From contig CM067555.1 in assembly GCA_034509755.1 (NCBI GenBank), positions 48,008,255 to 48,072,254 on the forward strand: 64,000 nt of DNA, read 5' to 3'. How positions within the stretch are numbered: the first letter of the stretch is position 1; every line of letters starts with the position of its first letter. The notes beneath the pieces are model-generated. The model did no database searches and had not been told where the DNA came from. It worked only from the letters and a program-made list of their open reading frames with translations. Both the position numbers and the translations under genes were made by a program. Positions 1 through 10,989 of this stretch are shown one piece after another. Origin of the DNA: Anisodus tanguticus (lineage: Eukaryota > Streptophyta > Magnoliopsida > Solanales > Solanaceae).

Positions 1-12
1 ATTTTTCTGCAG

Positions 13-764
13 AAAGTTGTTTTGAAATTAGAGGTGCATGATAACAAAGACAAACAAAAGGCCATGAAAGCTGTCTCTACCCTCTCAGGTACTGCATCTT
101 CATTTTTTTTCCATACTCCTATTATTAAGAAAGAATTTTCACGTACCTAGTCATAAAAAAATAACCAGACCTGCACATGGGGGCGTATAGAAGACATATT
201 ATCTAAATAAAAGTGTGTTACGTTCTTTCTAACGGTTTAAACTTTTGGACGACATTGTCACATCATCCAGCACGTCTTAATTCCTTTTGCATTTTTAGTA
301 ATTGTGACATACACAAAATTTCGTGCAAGTGGTATCGACTTATTATGTTTTAAGAAAATATTAGTTACATATGTACATTCAATTATATTTTTCAGCAAAG
401 TGACATCGAAATTCGAATACGACTAACTTATACTATGATATTTTTTGGTTCAACAGGGATTGAAACTCTATCAATTGATCTGAAAGAGAAGAAATTAACA
501 GTAGTAGGAGACATTGATCCAGTTGAAGTTGTAGGGAAATTGAAGAAAACATTGCATCCAGAAATATTATCAGTAGGGCCAGCAAAAGAGCCAGAGAAGA
601 AAAAGGATGAAACTGTAATAAGAAAAGATGAAGGGGCCAAAAAAGATAACAATGAACAAGTTGGTGAACTAGTAAAGCTTTACAAGAACTATAATCCTAA
701 CATGACACAATATTATAGGGTATATAGTATGGAGGAGAATCCAAATGCTTGTGTTATTTGTTAA
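13..764 (+). CDS. Heavy-metal-associated isoprenylated plant protein (HIPP/HPP type), 5' end missing
   Basis: Two exons are visible, 13-88 (preceded by a TTTTCTGCAG acceptor) and 457-764, joined by a GT-AG intron at 89-456 that restores a Gly codon. The first exon, with the start codon, lies left of the window. The protein begins KVVLKLEVHDNKDKQKAM and continues through SGIETLSIDLKEKKL, the beta-alpha-beta-beta pattern of an HMA domain. The loop that normally holds the metal-binding CxxC reads HDNKDKQKA, so this member should not bind metal in the usual way. A charged Lys/Glu linker follows and the last four residues are CVIC, a CaaX box for prenylation, which predicts membrane attachment. 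HIPPs are known in metal handling, stress and pathogen responses; the role of this copy is not shown. Stop codon at 762-764. About 128 residues are present. Family assignment is firm; the exact orthologue is not determined. Confidence 0.88.
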
Positions 765-1321
765 AAGAATTTAGTTTATATACACTCATAAAGTGATGTA
801 CAGTTCAATTACATAATGTAATAGATTACCAATATTTTATATGTTATTAATCTCACATATTATGAACAATTATTTGCATTTTTGATTTTATTTTTTGTAT
901 TTGATATTCGAAACTCACTGATCCGATTAATTTGGAATTTTGGATTCGCCCGAAGGATCCACTAAAGGGGAAGAGTGCTCCTACCAAAAGTTTTCTTCGA
1001 GTCTAGGGTTAGTGGTAGAGAAATCATATTCAGCTCACAACACTCATGGGTGGTCTGTGATTAATTTTAGGTTATCTGTATAAAAAATTTATGACGATGT
1101 TTTACCAAAATGTCCCTCGATGGAGTTAATTTATTTGAGGTCTATTAGTTGAAGAATTAGAATCACTAACATAATAAAATTGAAAGTCAGTAGTAATACG
1201 TTGAATAACAAGGATTAAAATTAGAATATATCATTAACACGAGATCTAAATATGTTGTTTGCCATTACAAGCAAGTTTGAAACTAAACATTTTCAGAAAA
1301 ATAATTATATCAGTTAATTAT

Positions 1322-1420
1322 AAAGAGGCACCCTACCTTCACAAAGTAAAGATAAAGTCTGCATACACACTCCCTTTATAGTATTTGTGGGATTATACTA
1401 AATTTGTTGTTATTTTATAA
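1322..1420 (+). repeat. Degenerate TS-type SINE / RTE LINE tail
   Basis: A diverged copy of the Solanaceae TS tail: a stretch like 'AAAGTCTGCATACACACTCC', then 'GTGGGATTATACTAAATTTG' and a TTGTTGTTA end. The same tail appears far better preserved at 28922-29046 and 56765-56856. The flanking DNA from 765 to 1320 has no recognisable gene. Confidence 0.55.
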
Positions 1421-1640
1421 AGAGCAATTGTAAAAGACAATGATTATTTAAATTGGATGAGGAAGTATAGTTTTCCGAGAGGTAGGAATATTTTAAGCCA
1501 CGAGTGAATTTTTTTTAAGTCGCGAGTATAAAAATATTTTAATCAGATGTCTCGAGTTAAAATCTTGAGTATAAAGACGTATTCAGAATTTCAAAAGCAT
1601 TGATGCACTATTACAAAAAAGGGTTCAACTTTTACTCCTA

Positions 1641-2381
1641 GTTTGGATGGTTGTTTCCTGTGGTTCATTATTGTATTATTTTTTTATGAAACCATGTTTG
1701 TTTTCATTGTTTTTAAAATTATATTGTATGATGTTGTAAACCCGTTGTAATTCCGTAGTTAAATAACCATGAAAAAAGTTTGAGTTTTTAAAACCACGAA
1801 TTTGATAATTTTTGCGTGGTTATGTATTTTATTTTTCCATTATACTCCACCTCACCCACCCACCTCTATCATACCCAAATCCACCCACCCACCCTACCAC
1901 CCACGCCCACACAACCACCCCCCTCCATCACAGCTAAAACCACCAACCCCCACCCTCTACCACTCACCACCTCACCACCACCCATGACCCCTCACCACCA
2001 CTAACCCCCACCCCCATACCACCTATCCCTCCACCACCTACTTATTTTTTAAAGTTTTCATTTTATCCTTTACCTTAATTTTATTAATATATAAAAATTA
2101 GTTTGTAATTAAGCATTACGAATATTTTAATAAACTTACATATTATTATACAGTAATATACAGTCAAACCAAACAATAAAAATATCATTAAACCACAACA
2201 AATGATACAACATATCCAAACGTTGTTCATTAATACAGTACATACAATACAATACAATACAATACAATATAATACAATACAATACAATACAATACAATAC
2301 AATACAATACAATACAATACAATATCATATTATACCATACCATACTGTACATTAATGAACCACGGGAAATAACCATCCAAA
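1641..2381. mobile_element. Non-autonomous TIR transposon with internal pentanucleotide and C-rich tracts
   Basis: The ends are inverted repeats of about 28 bp. The left end (1642-1670) begins TTTGGATGGTTGTTTCC, and the right end (2353-2381) is its near-perfect reverse complement (GGAAATAACCATCCAAA). Both ends abut TAG, which may be a 3-bp target duplication. The interior codes for nothing. It contains a C-rich tract (about 1845-2035) made of CCACC-type units and a TACAA pentanucleotide microsatellite (about 2239-2325). Small open frames in these tracts are artefacts of the repeats. Superfamily is not certain. Confidence 0.7.
2239..2325. repeat. ACAAT/TACAA pentanucleotide microsatellite
   Basis: About sixteen nearly perfect copies of ATACA/ACAAT in a row, lying inside the right arm of the TIR element at 1641-2381. 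Confidence 0.95.
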
Positions 2382-2384
2382 TAG

Positions 2385-3400
2385 AGGGTTAGGTTCTTCG
2401 CATTAATGAACTCATTACACTTCTGTAATTATTGATTCAAAAATATTATTATTTTTGTTTTGCAATTTTAGTGACTTGTCACATATGTATATATACTTCA
2501 TATAAAAATACAGGGATCATTGAGTATGTGTTACATTCTCAACCGTTGCTAATTTTACTATAGACATTCGATTTGATTATAAGAAAATTTAATGGCGGTG
2601 ATAGAAGGAGAAATATGAATTCAATTGTCAAAACGAGCTTCTTAGACCACTCTAGTTGCTCGTTTCTAGGACTATCAATAAACACTACGAGAAGGTAAAT
2701 TATACTCCAGTAATTCATTGTCCAATATTTCAACATTTACATGGGGATATTTCCATTTTGGGAAGCTAAACCTTCATGATTGCAATTAGCAACCTACAAC
2801 TATTGAACAAGATTCATAATAGCCACATATTCCATTAACTATTGCCAGCCAAAGAAAGGAGTATTTCCCCAGCTCGAGAAAGCACTCCAATAGGCATACT
2901 AAAAAGATAGAAATTGGCGACGGACAAATTTTGTAGCTAAACAGTAAAATTGTCGCTAACCCTATTTAACGACGAATTATCAAAAGAGTATGTTACTTGC
3001 TCAGACAAGTAAAGATGTTTTCAACCCAACACTTCATCTCACCCATGATAAACGACGAGCTCCCAGAAGCTCGTTTACAGACTAGTAAAGATGCTTCATA
3101 AGACCATCCAACACCATGAGAAGTGGGAACATAGGGAGTACTAATTATTTAACACTATTTGATGTTTCATAAGACCATCCAACACCACCATGCTTCATCA
3201 TCAACCAGAGATGTTGTTATGAACCATATTGATGACGTGGAGGACAGCAGGGCTAATAAGGGAGAAAAGAGTAATTTTATTCAGCCTAGAAGGAGTAACC
3301 GTGTGAAAATACCATCTAAATGATTAACTGATTTTGTGTTAAACAATTAAAGATGGGCTATCATGCTTCAATTCCTCGTTTTAACGCAGGTTGCCTATCT
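2385..3400. other. Intergenic, no gene seen
   Basis: AT-rich DNA. A motif at about 2915-2990 (GGCGACGGACAAATTTTGTA...TGTCGCTAAC) looks like the remains of a small inverted-repeat transposon. No coding region is supported. Confidence 0.4.
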
Positions 3401-4928
3401 CCAGTTGCTCCTCCACTCATAACTATTCTTTCTGGATCAAATGTGACTCTATCTCCTCTAACTTTCTCCATGAATTTTGCAACAGCCTGCATATTCACAA
3501 AGTAGCGGATTCAAAATTTGAAATTTATGAGTTCTGACAATTTTTCGCTTGTCGCTGAAGCCATGACTCATGTATGCTACTGGATCACAGTTTATTATAT
3601 GTACATATTTACTGAATTTCTCAACATAGATGTGTTGGGTCTCTTGCTCTATAGTACTTTATAATGCAGTACGGGAAGTATATTACTATTACAAGTATTC
3701 GAAAGGATAAACAAAGATTGAATAATTCAACTAGAAAACTGAAAATTACAAAGATGTTGAACAAGAAAACTGGAAAGTGTTTTTGATTGCTGAGTCGAGT
3801 GTGGCACTTTGTCCTTAAGACAATATTGCCCCGTATGTATCCTTTATACGTCCTGGACAATTTGTCTCCCAAGATAAAACAACAATGGAACACTTGAGCA
3901 AAGGAAACTCAAGTGCTACCGTAAAGAATATTGAGTAACGAAATGATGCTTGGAAGTTGTAGGAAGAAGAGATTTCTGCTTGTGTATTTTCGTGTGTTGT
4001 ATGAACTGTTATTCGTGGTGCTAAACAATGGTGTAAGGGGGTGTTTATATAGGTGAGGGAGGGGCTGAAAAATGCCTCCATAACAGCCAAATAATGGCCA
4101 TTATGGAGGTAGTAAAGCCACCAACATAAATGGTGAAAGACCAACGGATTTGGCCATTATAGGAGGAGTAATTCAGCCAAAATAAATGGCTGAATTGAGT
4201 GCTTGGCGTTTCTGCTTTGACCGTCCAAATTCGACGCTCGGAAACTTCGGGGACCAAACCGTACATCCGAAAGAATTCGGTCCGAACCGTACATCCGAAA
4301 CTTCGGGATCAAACGCGTACTTCGGCAAAGTTCTCGGCCCAAAAAGATAATATCCCGTGGCCCGTGAACCGGACCGGAGGCGGCGCGCGCGTGTGTCTTT
4401 CCTCGAACCGAAGCACATCTAGGTCCTCCCTCCTTTAAACACATGGGATACCCCTTGGGGTCCCAAACCCCAAACCAATTTCGAGTCTTATATACACAAC
4501 AATTCTTTCTTCCTCTACCGATGAAGGAGAATTGAACACAATACCACACTTTCCATGCTTCAAACACCTTACTTCGTGGACCAATATCTCTTTCATTTCT
4601 CAATGAAATTTGACGATTCTTGGCCCTACGGTTATCTACGTACTTAGTAGCTCATGCATGTGTGAAGAACCGGATTCTCCAATATACATAGCACTAGTGT
4701 TTAAGCCGTTAAAGTTGGTCGGTCGCAACTCCCGCCAAAGGCAAATTTCCAACAAGATGTAGGCTTTACACTAACTTGAAATTTCATGTTTCTCATACCT
4801 TTCTTATTATGACAAGCCATGATAGTCTTGAAAATAGCAATATCCTTAAAATCTTGAGCCCCTTCAGATGTGCAAATGGAGGCTTTTGGATTGTTGACTA
4901 CCCATTCTTGGATTAAATCAAAGCAAAG
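3401..4928 (-). pseudogene. 1-aminocyclopropane-1-carboxylate (ACC) synthase pseudogene, two exons left
   Basis: ACC synthase makes the ethylene precursor from S-adenosylmethionine. Exon 2 (4928 down to 4799) follows a TTTTTTCAG acceptor and encodes LCFDLIQEWVVNNPKASICT..., a close match to the family. It is broken: one base is missing where IAIFQDYHGL should be read, and two stop codons follow when the frame is repaired. The GTATGAG donor at 4798 is intact. The next exon (3486 down to about 3401) starts after TATGCAG and encodes AVAKFMEKVRGDRVTFDPER then IVMSGGATG, after which homology ends. The first exon (YFDGW...MGLAENQ) and all exons holding the PLP lysine are absent. The intron holds a solo LTR (3633-4754); without it the intron would be about 185 bp. 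No active enzyme can come from this locus. Confidence 0.9.
3633..4754 (-). mobile_element. Solo LTR (1122 bp) with perfect 5-bp target duplication
   Basis: Read on the minus strand it starts TGTTGGAAATTTGCC and ends GAGACCCAACA, so it has TG...CA ends. It is flanked on the plus strand by AGATG at 3628-3632 and 4755-4759, an exact 5-bp target duplication. No internal domain, primer-binding site or second LTR is present, so this is a solo LTR left by recombination between the two LTRs, or a very short element. A truncated relative lies at 56863-57390 in the opposite orientation. Open frames inside it (for example 4157-4603) are LTR sequence, not genes. Confidence 0.88.
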
Positions 4929-5164
4929 CTGAAAAAACATCACAAGAGAAGATATGTGTGTGATCAAGGATTATATTATGTAGAAATATCTGTCTAGACA
5001 AGAAAAGGGAAGAGACACTATCAGACCGATCCAAAATTTAAACTTAATAAAACTCAAAGTTTATCAAGAAATTAAAAATGATGTTTTTTGTTAATAGAGA
5101 TTTTTGATAGAAATTAAAGAGACTTGAAATGTTAGTTGGTAGTATAATGGACATGAAGTGATGC

Positions 5165-5173
5165 CTATTTATA
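5165..5173 (-). promoter_or_regulatory. Possible TATA box of the dead ACC synthase gene
   Basis: On the minus strand a TTTATAAATA motif sits upstream of the surviving exon 2, followed by a CT-rich stretch that looks like a 5' leader. Exon 1 is missing between them. Support is motif and position only. Confidence 0.25.
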
Positions 5174-5660
5174 AACTTTATTCTTAATCCATTATTTTGT
5201 GGTAAAGAAATTTCCATGAAATAGAGGACATAGACTTTGAAAGGGCAATTTTTTTTGGAAGTATATGGCTGCTTAATTAATTCATTAATTAGTGCGTAAT
5301 ATGGTTATAGCGCACTAGTGATGAACTGGAAATGGTCCCATCATTAATTAATTTCTTAAGAATTTAGTTAAATTTTCGCCGATTGACCCTATAGGTGTTT
5401 ATTAAATGACGTTTATTATTTCTCTTCAAACTTATAGACTTTTTAAACCACTGTCTAAAGATTCTTTTAAGCAAATTGTATCTTATGATAAAACGTTACA
5501 CCACGGTCTAATATTTTAGAAGTTATTGTAAATGTTAGATGACAGGACGTTAAATTACAATCTAATGTTTTGTCTATAAGGTTGAGAAATATATATATGA
5601 GTAAACATTAGACGCGAGTTTAATAATGTCTAGAAGGGTAACTTCCCTATGACTATATTT

Positions 5661-6095
5661 TAGGGGTGTGCATTCGATTTTTCGGTGTTCGGTTTCTAAA
5701 AGTTACAATCCAATCCGAACAAAAATAAGTTTGGTTTGGTTCGGTTTTTCTCTTTTCAATTTGGTTATTCGGTTGCGTCATATAAGATAATTAACATAAT
5801 CAAAATGACGAAAAAGAACAAATATTATAGAGAATGAAAAGTAATCATGTCAAATTTCTTAAATATATTTTCTAATATAAATCATAGGGTAAGATTTTAA
5901 GAATACAATATTTAAAAGTATATTAATACATGTTCATAACCTATAGATTCAGAATAAGTCACTATACTCTAATATATATATATATATAATAATTCAATTT
6001 TTTCGGTTTTTATTTTTCTAAATCCGAAACCAAACCAATATCCAAATTTTTAATTTTTTCAATCCAAAACCAAAAAAATTGAATATTGGATATTG
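5661..6095. repeat. hAT-like element remnant with TAGGGGTGTGCA end
   Basis: It begins TAGGGGTGTGCATTCG and continues with the monotonous (T)TCGGTTTGG-type subterminal repeats typical of this non-autonomous group. A mirrored AACCAAACCAATATCC block lies near 6025-6070. I could not find a matching right terminus or 8-bp target duplication, so it is probably truncated. Confidence 0.5.
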
Positions 6096-6137
6096 TCCCA
6101 AGAATGCATTTTTTATGCATAAAACAAACGGAGCAAA

Positions 6138-6760
6138 AATGGGTCGAACATAAATCAGCTAAAACGCTGAAAAATTCAAAAAAGAGTTAAGAGTCAAAAA
6201 TCAATCATTTTTTTTTTTCTATCTGAACTATAGATGTAAGAGTTTCCTACCTAAACTATCAGATGTGAGAGTTTCTACCTAAACTATCACCAACTTGTTA
6301 GCAAAACACGCATCAACCATCATTTGTTCACTTTTCCTACCTGATAGTTGAAGTAGTAAACTCTAACATATGATATGGGTCGAACATAAATCAGCTAAAT
6401 TGTTCCAATAACACATTTTTTGTGCACGAAGCAAAAATGCGTAGAACACAAATCAGCTAAATCAACTGTAAAATTCAAAAACAAATTCAATGGAGGAAAC
6501 GGGTGTTCAGTAAAGTCAATCAAGATTGAAGTTTTTACTTTTTACAAGAAATTGAGAACAAATTAATTGTGAGGGTCGAACATAAATCAGCTAAAAACTG
6601 TAAAATTCAAAACAAAATTGAATATCGAAAAGAGTATTCAGTAAAATCAAGATTGAATTTTTCTAAACATAAATCAGCTAAATTGTCCCAAGAACACATT
6701 TTTTGTGCATAAAACAAACATAGCAAACATGGGTCTAGCATAAATCATCTAAAAAACTAT
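6138..6760. repeat. Degenerate tandem repeat, AACATAAATCAGCTAAA units
   Basis: The motif AACATAAATCAGCTAAA recurs at about 6148, 6384, 6450, 6580, 6666 and 6739 with small changes. Each copy is followed by related blocks (TGTAAAATTCAAAA; ACACATTTTTTGTGCA). A fragment of the CTACCTAAACTATCA repeat family, seen complete at 32166-32598, is inserted at about 6195-6370. Confidence 0.7.
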
Positions 6761-6779
6761 AAAACTCAATAAAGGAATA

Positions 6780-6951
6780 TGTTCCTTGATTTTTTTAATG
6801 AATGATTTACAATATATATAGTATTACAAAAGTATTTACCTTGTTATAAACTAGGGTAACTAATCAACCTAATTACAAAAATGATTATAATTTTACATAA
6901 AATAGGAGATATACAATTAATGAAAGAATATTCGGAAAATATTCTATTACA
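6780..6951 (-). mobile_element. 3' LTR of copia element I
   Basis: On the minus strand it starts TGTAATAGAATATTTTCC directly after the polypurine tract CTGCGGGGG and ends CAAGGAACA, giving a short LTR of about 172 bp. No second LTR is present because the other side of the element is lost. Confidence 0.7.
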
Positions 6952-9521
6952 CCCCCGCAGTCGAAGCGGGAGGTTCACGAACACTGATACTGGCTCGAAA
7001 ATCATCACATAGTATGCGCGGAAGTCCTTTGGTGAAGATGTCGGCAATCTGATGTCTGAAGGAACATGAAGGACACGAACTTGACCACGAGCCACTTTTT
7101 CGTGGACGAAATAAATGTCCATCTCAATGTGTTTAGTGCACTGATGTTGGACGGAATTGTCGAAAAGATATCTCGCACTAATATTGTTGTAGTAGACTAG
7201 TGTTGCCTTTTGAATCGGACAATGAAACTCAAGTAGAAGGTTACGGATCCAATAAGACTCAGAGACGATGTTGGCGACACATATGTACTCTGCTTCGGCA
7301 CTCGATTGGGATAGTGTAAGTTGCCTTTTGGAAGACCAATACAATAGGTTATCTCCGAGAAAAATACAGTAACCAAACGTGGAGCGTCTGGGGTCAGGAT
7401 ATCCACCCCATTCAGCATCAGAATAAGCAGTAAGACCAGTGAGCGAGGACATGTAGATGTAATCCGAAGTGAAGTGTGCCTTGGACGTATTGTAAAATAC
7501 GTTTGAGAGTATGCATGTGTGCTTCCATCGGATTGTGCATGTGCAAGCAGATTTGTTGCACGACATAAAATATGTTTGGTCTCGTGAATGTGAGGTACTG
7601 CAGGGCCCTAGCCAGGCTATGATAGTGAGTCGGGTCTGAATACGGAGGGCCGGAATCAGGTTGTCTACTGGCGTATGAGATGGTTTGCAAGATGTCATGC
7701 CTGCACGGTGAATGATCTCTTCGGCGTATTTCTTCTGACACAAAAATAGGCTGCTAGAATGTCGACTGACAAAGATGCCCAAGAAATAACTCGGCCCCCC
7801 CCCAGGATCCTTCATAGCAAACTCAGAGGAAATGAGAGATATAATGGATCGGCGAAGAGCATCAGATGATGTGATGAGGATGATGTCATCAATATATAAT
7901 AAGAGGTAAGCCATGTCTAGATCCTTGTTGTAGATGAACAAGGAATGATCGGATCTGCTGTGTGAAAAACTGATAGAAGAGACATAATCGGTGAACTACT
8001 GGTACCATGTTCGAGAAGCCTATTTCAGTCCATAGAGCGATTTTTGTAACAGACACACATAATCCAGATGAATAGGATCCCTGAAACCCATAGGCTGGTG
8101 CATATATACCGTTTCATGAAGATCCCCATGTAAGAAGGCATTATTGACATCAAGGTGATGAATGAGACAAGACTTGGATAGGGCAATGCTGAGGACAGTC
8201 CAAATTTTTGCGGGCTTTACGACAAGGCTGAACGTTTCATCATAGTCTACTCTCGCGTGTTGAGACCTGCCATCACATACAAGATGAGCCTTGTACCTCT
8301 CAAAAGAACCATAAGATTTCATTTTATGTCTAAAAATCCACATAGAACGAATAATGTTAGCATCAGACGGATAGGGTACTAGGTCTCACGTCTTATTATC
8401 AATAATAACATTATATTCATCAATCATTGCAACTTTCCAATTTGGGTCGGATAAGGCATCCTTCGGATTTCAAGGGACAGGGGAAGGGACAACTGAAATA
8501 GATAGGTTAAATAACCATTTAGGTTTAGAAATTCCGTGCATGGTAGGGGTTTCCATTGTTCGAGAGCGTGTATCGAGACGTGGGATGGGAGGAGGGTAGG
8601 GTGTCGCGTGATTGCCGAAAAGAGGAGAAAGGGCAGGGGTGGCGGGATCGGCTGGCCGAGGCTCAGTTTGCCGATAGTGGCTGTGGAATCACCCTGAGAC
8701 GGGCTGTTTCGGGCCACCGACGGTGGAACTGGGTGGGCAGCGTGTTCCGAACTAACCGCGATGGGTGCAGGTGCCGGGGTCTGGGACGACGGACTATGTA
8801 ATGATAAATTAGAAGGGGGTTTAGGCCATCATCTAAGAAATCGTAGGAATGCCAAGGTGGCGAGTTTAGGGAGGCAAAAGAGAAATTGAGACTCATCAAA
8901 TAGGACATGACGTGAAATAATAATTTTACGGCTTGACAAGTCATAGCACGACTAACCACAATGATTGGCGGGGTAACCCAGAAACACACACGGAGAAGAC
9001 CGGGGATGAAGTTTGTGAGTGGTGGGATGAAGAGGATAATATAGACATCCAAAAATACGCAAGTGTTGGTAGGAGGGGTTCTTACGAAACAAAAATTGAG
9101 TAGGTGATCATTGAGCTAGAGACTTTTTTGAAATTATGTTTAGGAGATAGGTGACCATGAATAGTGCGTAATGCCAGAATTGAGGAGGAATTGGGGTGTG
9201 AGCAAGTAGGGCACGAATTAGGTTGTTTATGGTTTGGATTTTCCGTTCGACTTTACCATTTTGGGAGCAAAACTGTTTGAATTGGTTATTATCAAATTTT
9301 GTGCCATTGTCACATTGAAAACATTTAATATTCTTTTCAAATTGTATTTTTACGAAAGCACTAAATGAGGAAAAATGGGGTAGACCTATGATTTATTGCT
9401 AATTGGAAAATTCCATAGAAAGTTGGAATAATCATCCAAAAACAACATATAATATCGATGGCCAGCCGTACTTAAAATAGAGGAAGTCCACAAATCGCTA
9501 TGTACGATATTGAAAGGCATT
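6952..9521 (-). pseudogene. Ty1/copia polyprotein remnant (integrase C-terminus, RT, RNase H)
   Basis: Read right to left, the pieces are: an integrase core remnant at about 9500 (...VHSDLWTS), a long degenerate linker, the start of reverse transcriptase at 8343-8020 (HHLDVNNAFLHGDL, QKSLYGLK), the RT active-site region below 7941 (YLLLYIDDIIL, where YIDD replaces YVDD), and RNase H (SDAEWGGYPDPRRSTFGYC, SSAEAEYICVA, TKHIEMDIYFVHEKVA). Several frameshifts and stops separate them. A C-run at 7797-7804 accompanies one shift. The element is cut at 9521, within integrase, by the Athila-type element; gag and protease are absent. It cannot encode a working enzyme. Confidence 0.92.
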
Positions 9522-10845
9522 TGTTAGGTAGATTTTAATACTGTTTTAGAGTGTGTTTTAGGGAGTCTTTTGTTTGTCTTTTATTTGTGTTGTGCATTAT
9601 TATGCGTGTTGTTTTGTATTTTCAGGCTTTAAGCGATTCAGAAAGGAATAAGGCGAATCCAAAGGAAATAGACGGTTATTAAGGACAAAAATGTATACAT
9701 GGCCACAAGAAATAAGTCAAAGAATCCCTGGGAAGCTCGGAAAACAATTTAAACAAATTCCAGACGAAGAAGGCTAAAGAGCCGCGACGCAACAAGCTGA
9801 AGAGTCGCGACGCCCAACACTAGAGCTGCGGCGCCCCTCTGACAGTGAGCACATGATCTTTAAAAGTGAATTAGAGTCGTGACGCTTGTTTGAAGAGCCG
9901 CGGCGCCGATGACGTCAGGGAAGCGAGAAACCTAAATTTAACAAGGGCCAAAAAGTCCATTTTGGGGGTTTTTCATTATATATATTGGGGGAAACGTTTT
10001 TTTTGAAAAGGAGGAAGTTGGGAAGAACACTTTGGAGGCAAGAAACAAGAGAACAATGAGTCATTAGAGACATTTATTGTTCAAGTTCTTTTCCTTTTCT
10101 TTACTTGAGTTCAGTTCATGTTGGATATTGAGTTAATTAGTTCTTAGCATGACTATGAGCTAATTACTTTTATTAGGGTCGAATCACTTGAAACTCTATT
10201 ATGAGTTAATGTATTACTAATGTTCTTCTTCATTTATTAAGATCTTTTCAACTTGTGTGTATAAAATGAGAATTAATTGGCCATTAGTCTTCATTACCTA
10301 TATGATTTCAAATCAAGATCTGAGAATGGAGATTTGAATATGCTATAGTTGATTAGACGTAGGTTTAATCTTGAACGAGAGTATCACGATTGCCTGTGTA
10401 GCGTTTTAGGTTATTGATCTTAATCCTCCTGTGTGATTGTACTTATCATAGAAATATAGAAAGTTCTCACTTAGGTTGAGTTTTTATATGTTCTAACCGA
10501 AATATAGAACACCCCAGTTAACCTGCTATCTTAATAAGAAGAAGAATCGATAGTCTTGCATTAATAAATGATAGAGCAGAAAGTTGAGGAAACTGGAAAC
10601 CCTAATTTCCTTCATCACTGAATTAAACTTCGTGTGCTTTCATTACGACTTCATTATGCAATTTACTTTAGTTCGTTAATTATGTAGTTTAGAAATCATC
10701 ACATATATTCGTTAGCCAAATAGAAACCAAAGATTAGTTAATTGGTACTTGATAAATCAGTCTATGTGGACGATACTCGGTCTTAACAAAATTTAATACA
10801 AATTGCGATACGTACACTTGCGTAGCATCTAGAAATACCGCAACA
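9522..10845 (+). repeat. 5' LTR of the Athila-type element
   Basis: About 1.32 kb, starting TGTTAGGTAG and ending ...CCGCAACA just before the primer-binding site. Its first 375 bp match 15125-15497 closely, including the odd GC-rich motif GAGCCGCGGCGCCGA and the GACGTCAGGGAAG stretch. The right boundary is inferred from the primer-binding site. Confidence 0.75.
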
Positions 10846-10851
10846 CGTTTT

Positions 10852-10870
10852 TGGCATCGTTGACAAGGAC
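10852..10870 (+). promoter_or_regulatory. Primer-binding site, Athila type
   Basis: TGGCATCGTTGACAAGGAC is a mutated form of TGGCGCCGTTGCCGGGGAC, the usual Athila primer-binding site. It follows the 5' LTR by six bases. The several differences suggest the copy can no longer prime well. Confidence 0.75.
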
Positions 10871-10989
10871 TGAAGTATTATCAATATCAAAATAATTAAT
10901 CTTATTTCTAATTTGGTTGTTCCTAGAAAACATTTTTTTTACTTAATCTGTGTGCAGTGTTTCTGATCAATTTTAGGTAGTTTTGGTAT

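Noticed and set aside
1802..2004. Overlapping Pro/His-rich open frames
   Set aside because: They are translations of a CCACC-type low-complexity tract inside a transposon; no start context, homology or splice structure.
2084..2317. Open frame of repeated CIVLY residues on the minus strand
   Set aside because: Translation of the pentanucleotide microsatellite.
4157..4603. 148-codon open frame on the minus strand
   Set aside because: Lies wholly inside the solo LTR at 3633-4754; no protein family resemblance, and the related LTR at 56863 lacks it.
8556..8801. Arg-rich open frame on the plus strand
   Set aside because: Antisense to the degenerate linker of copia element I.
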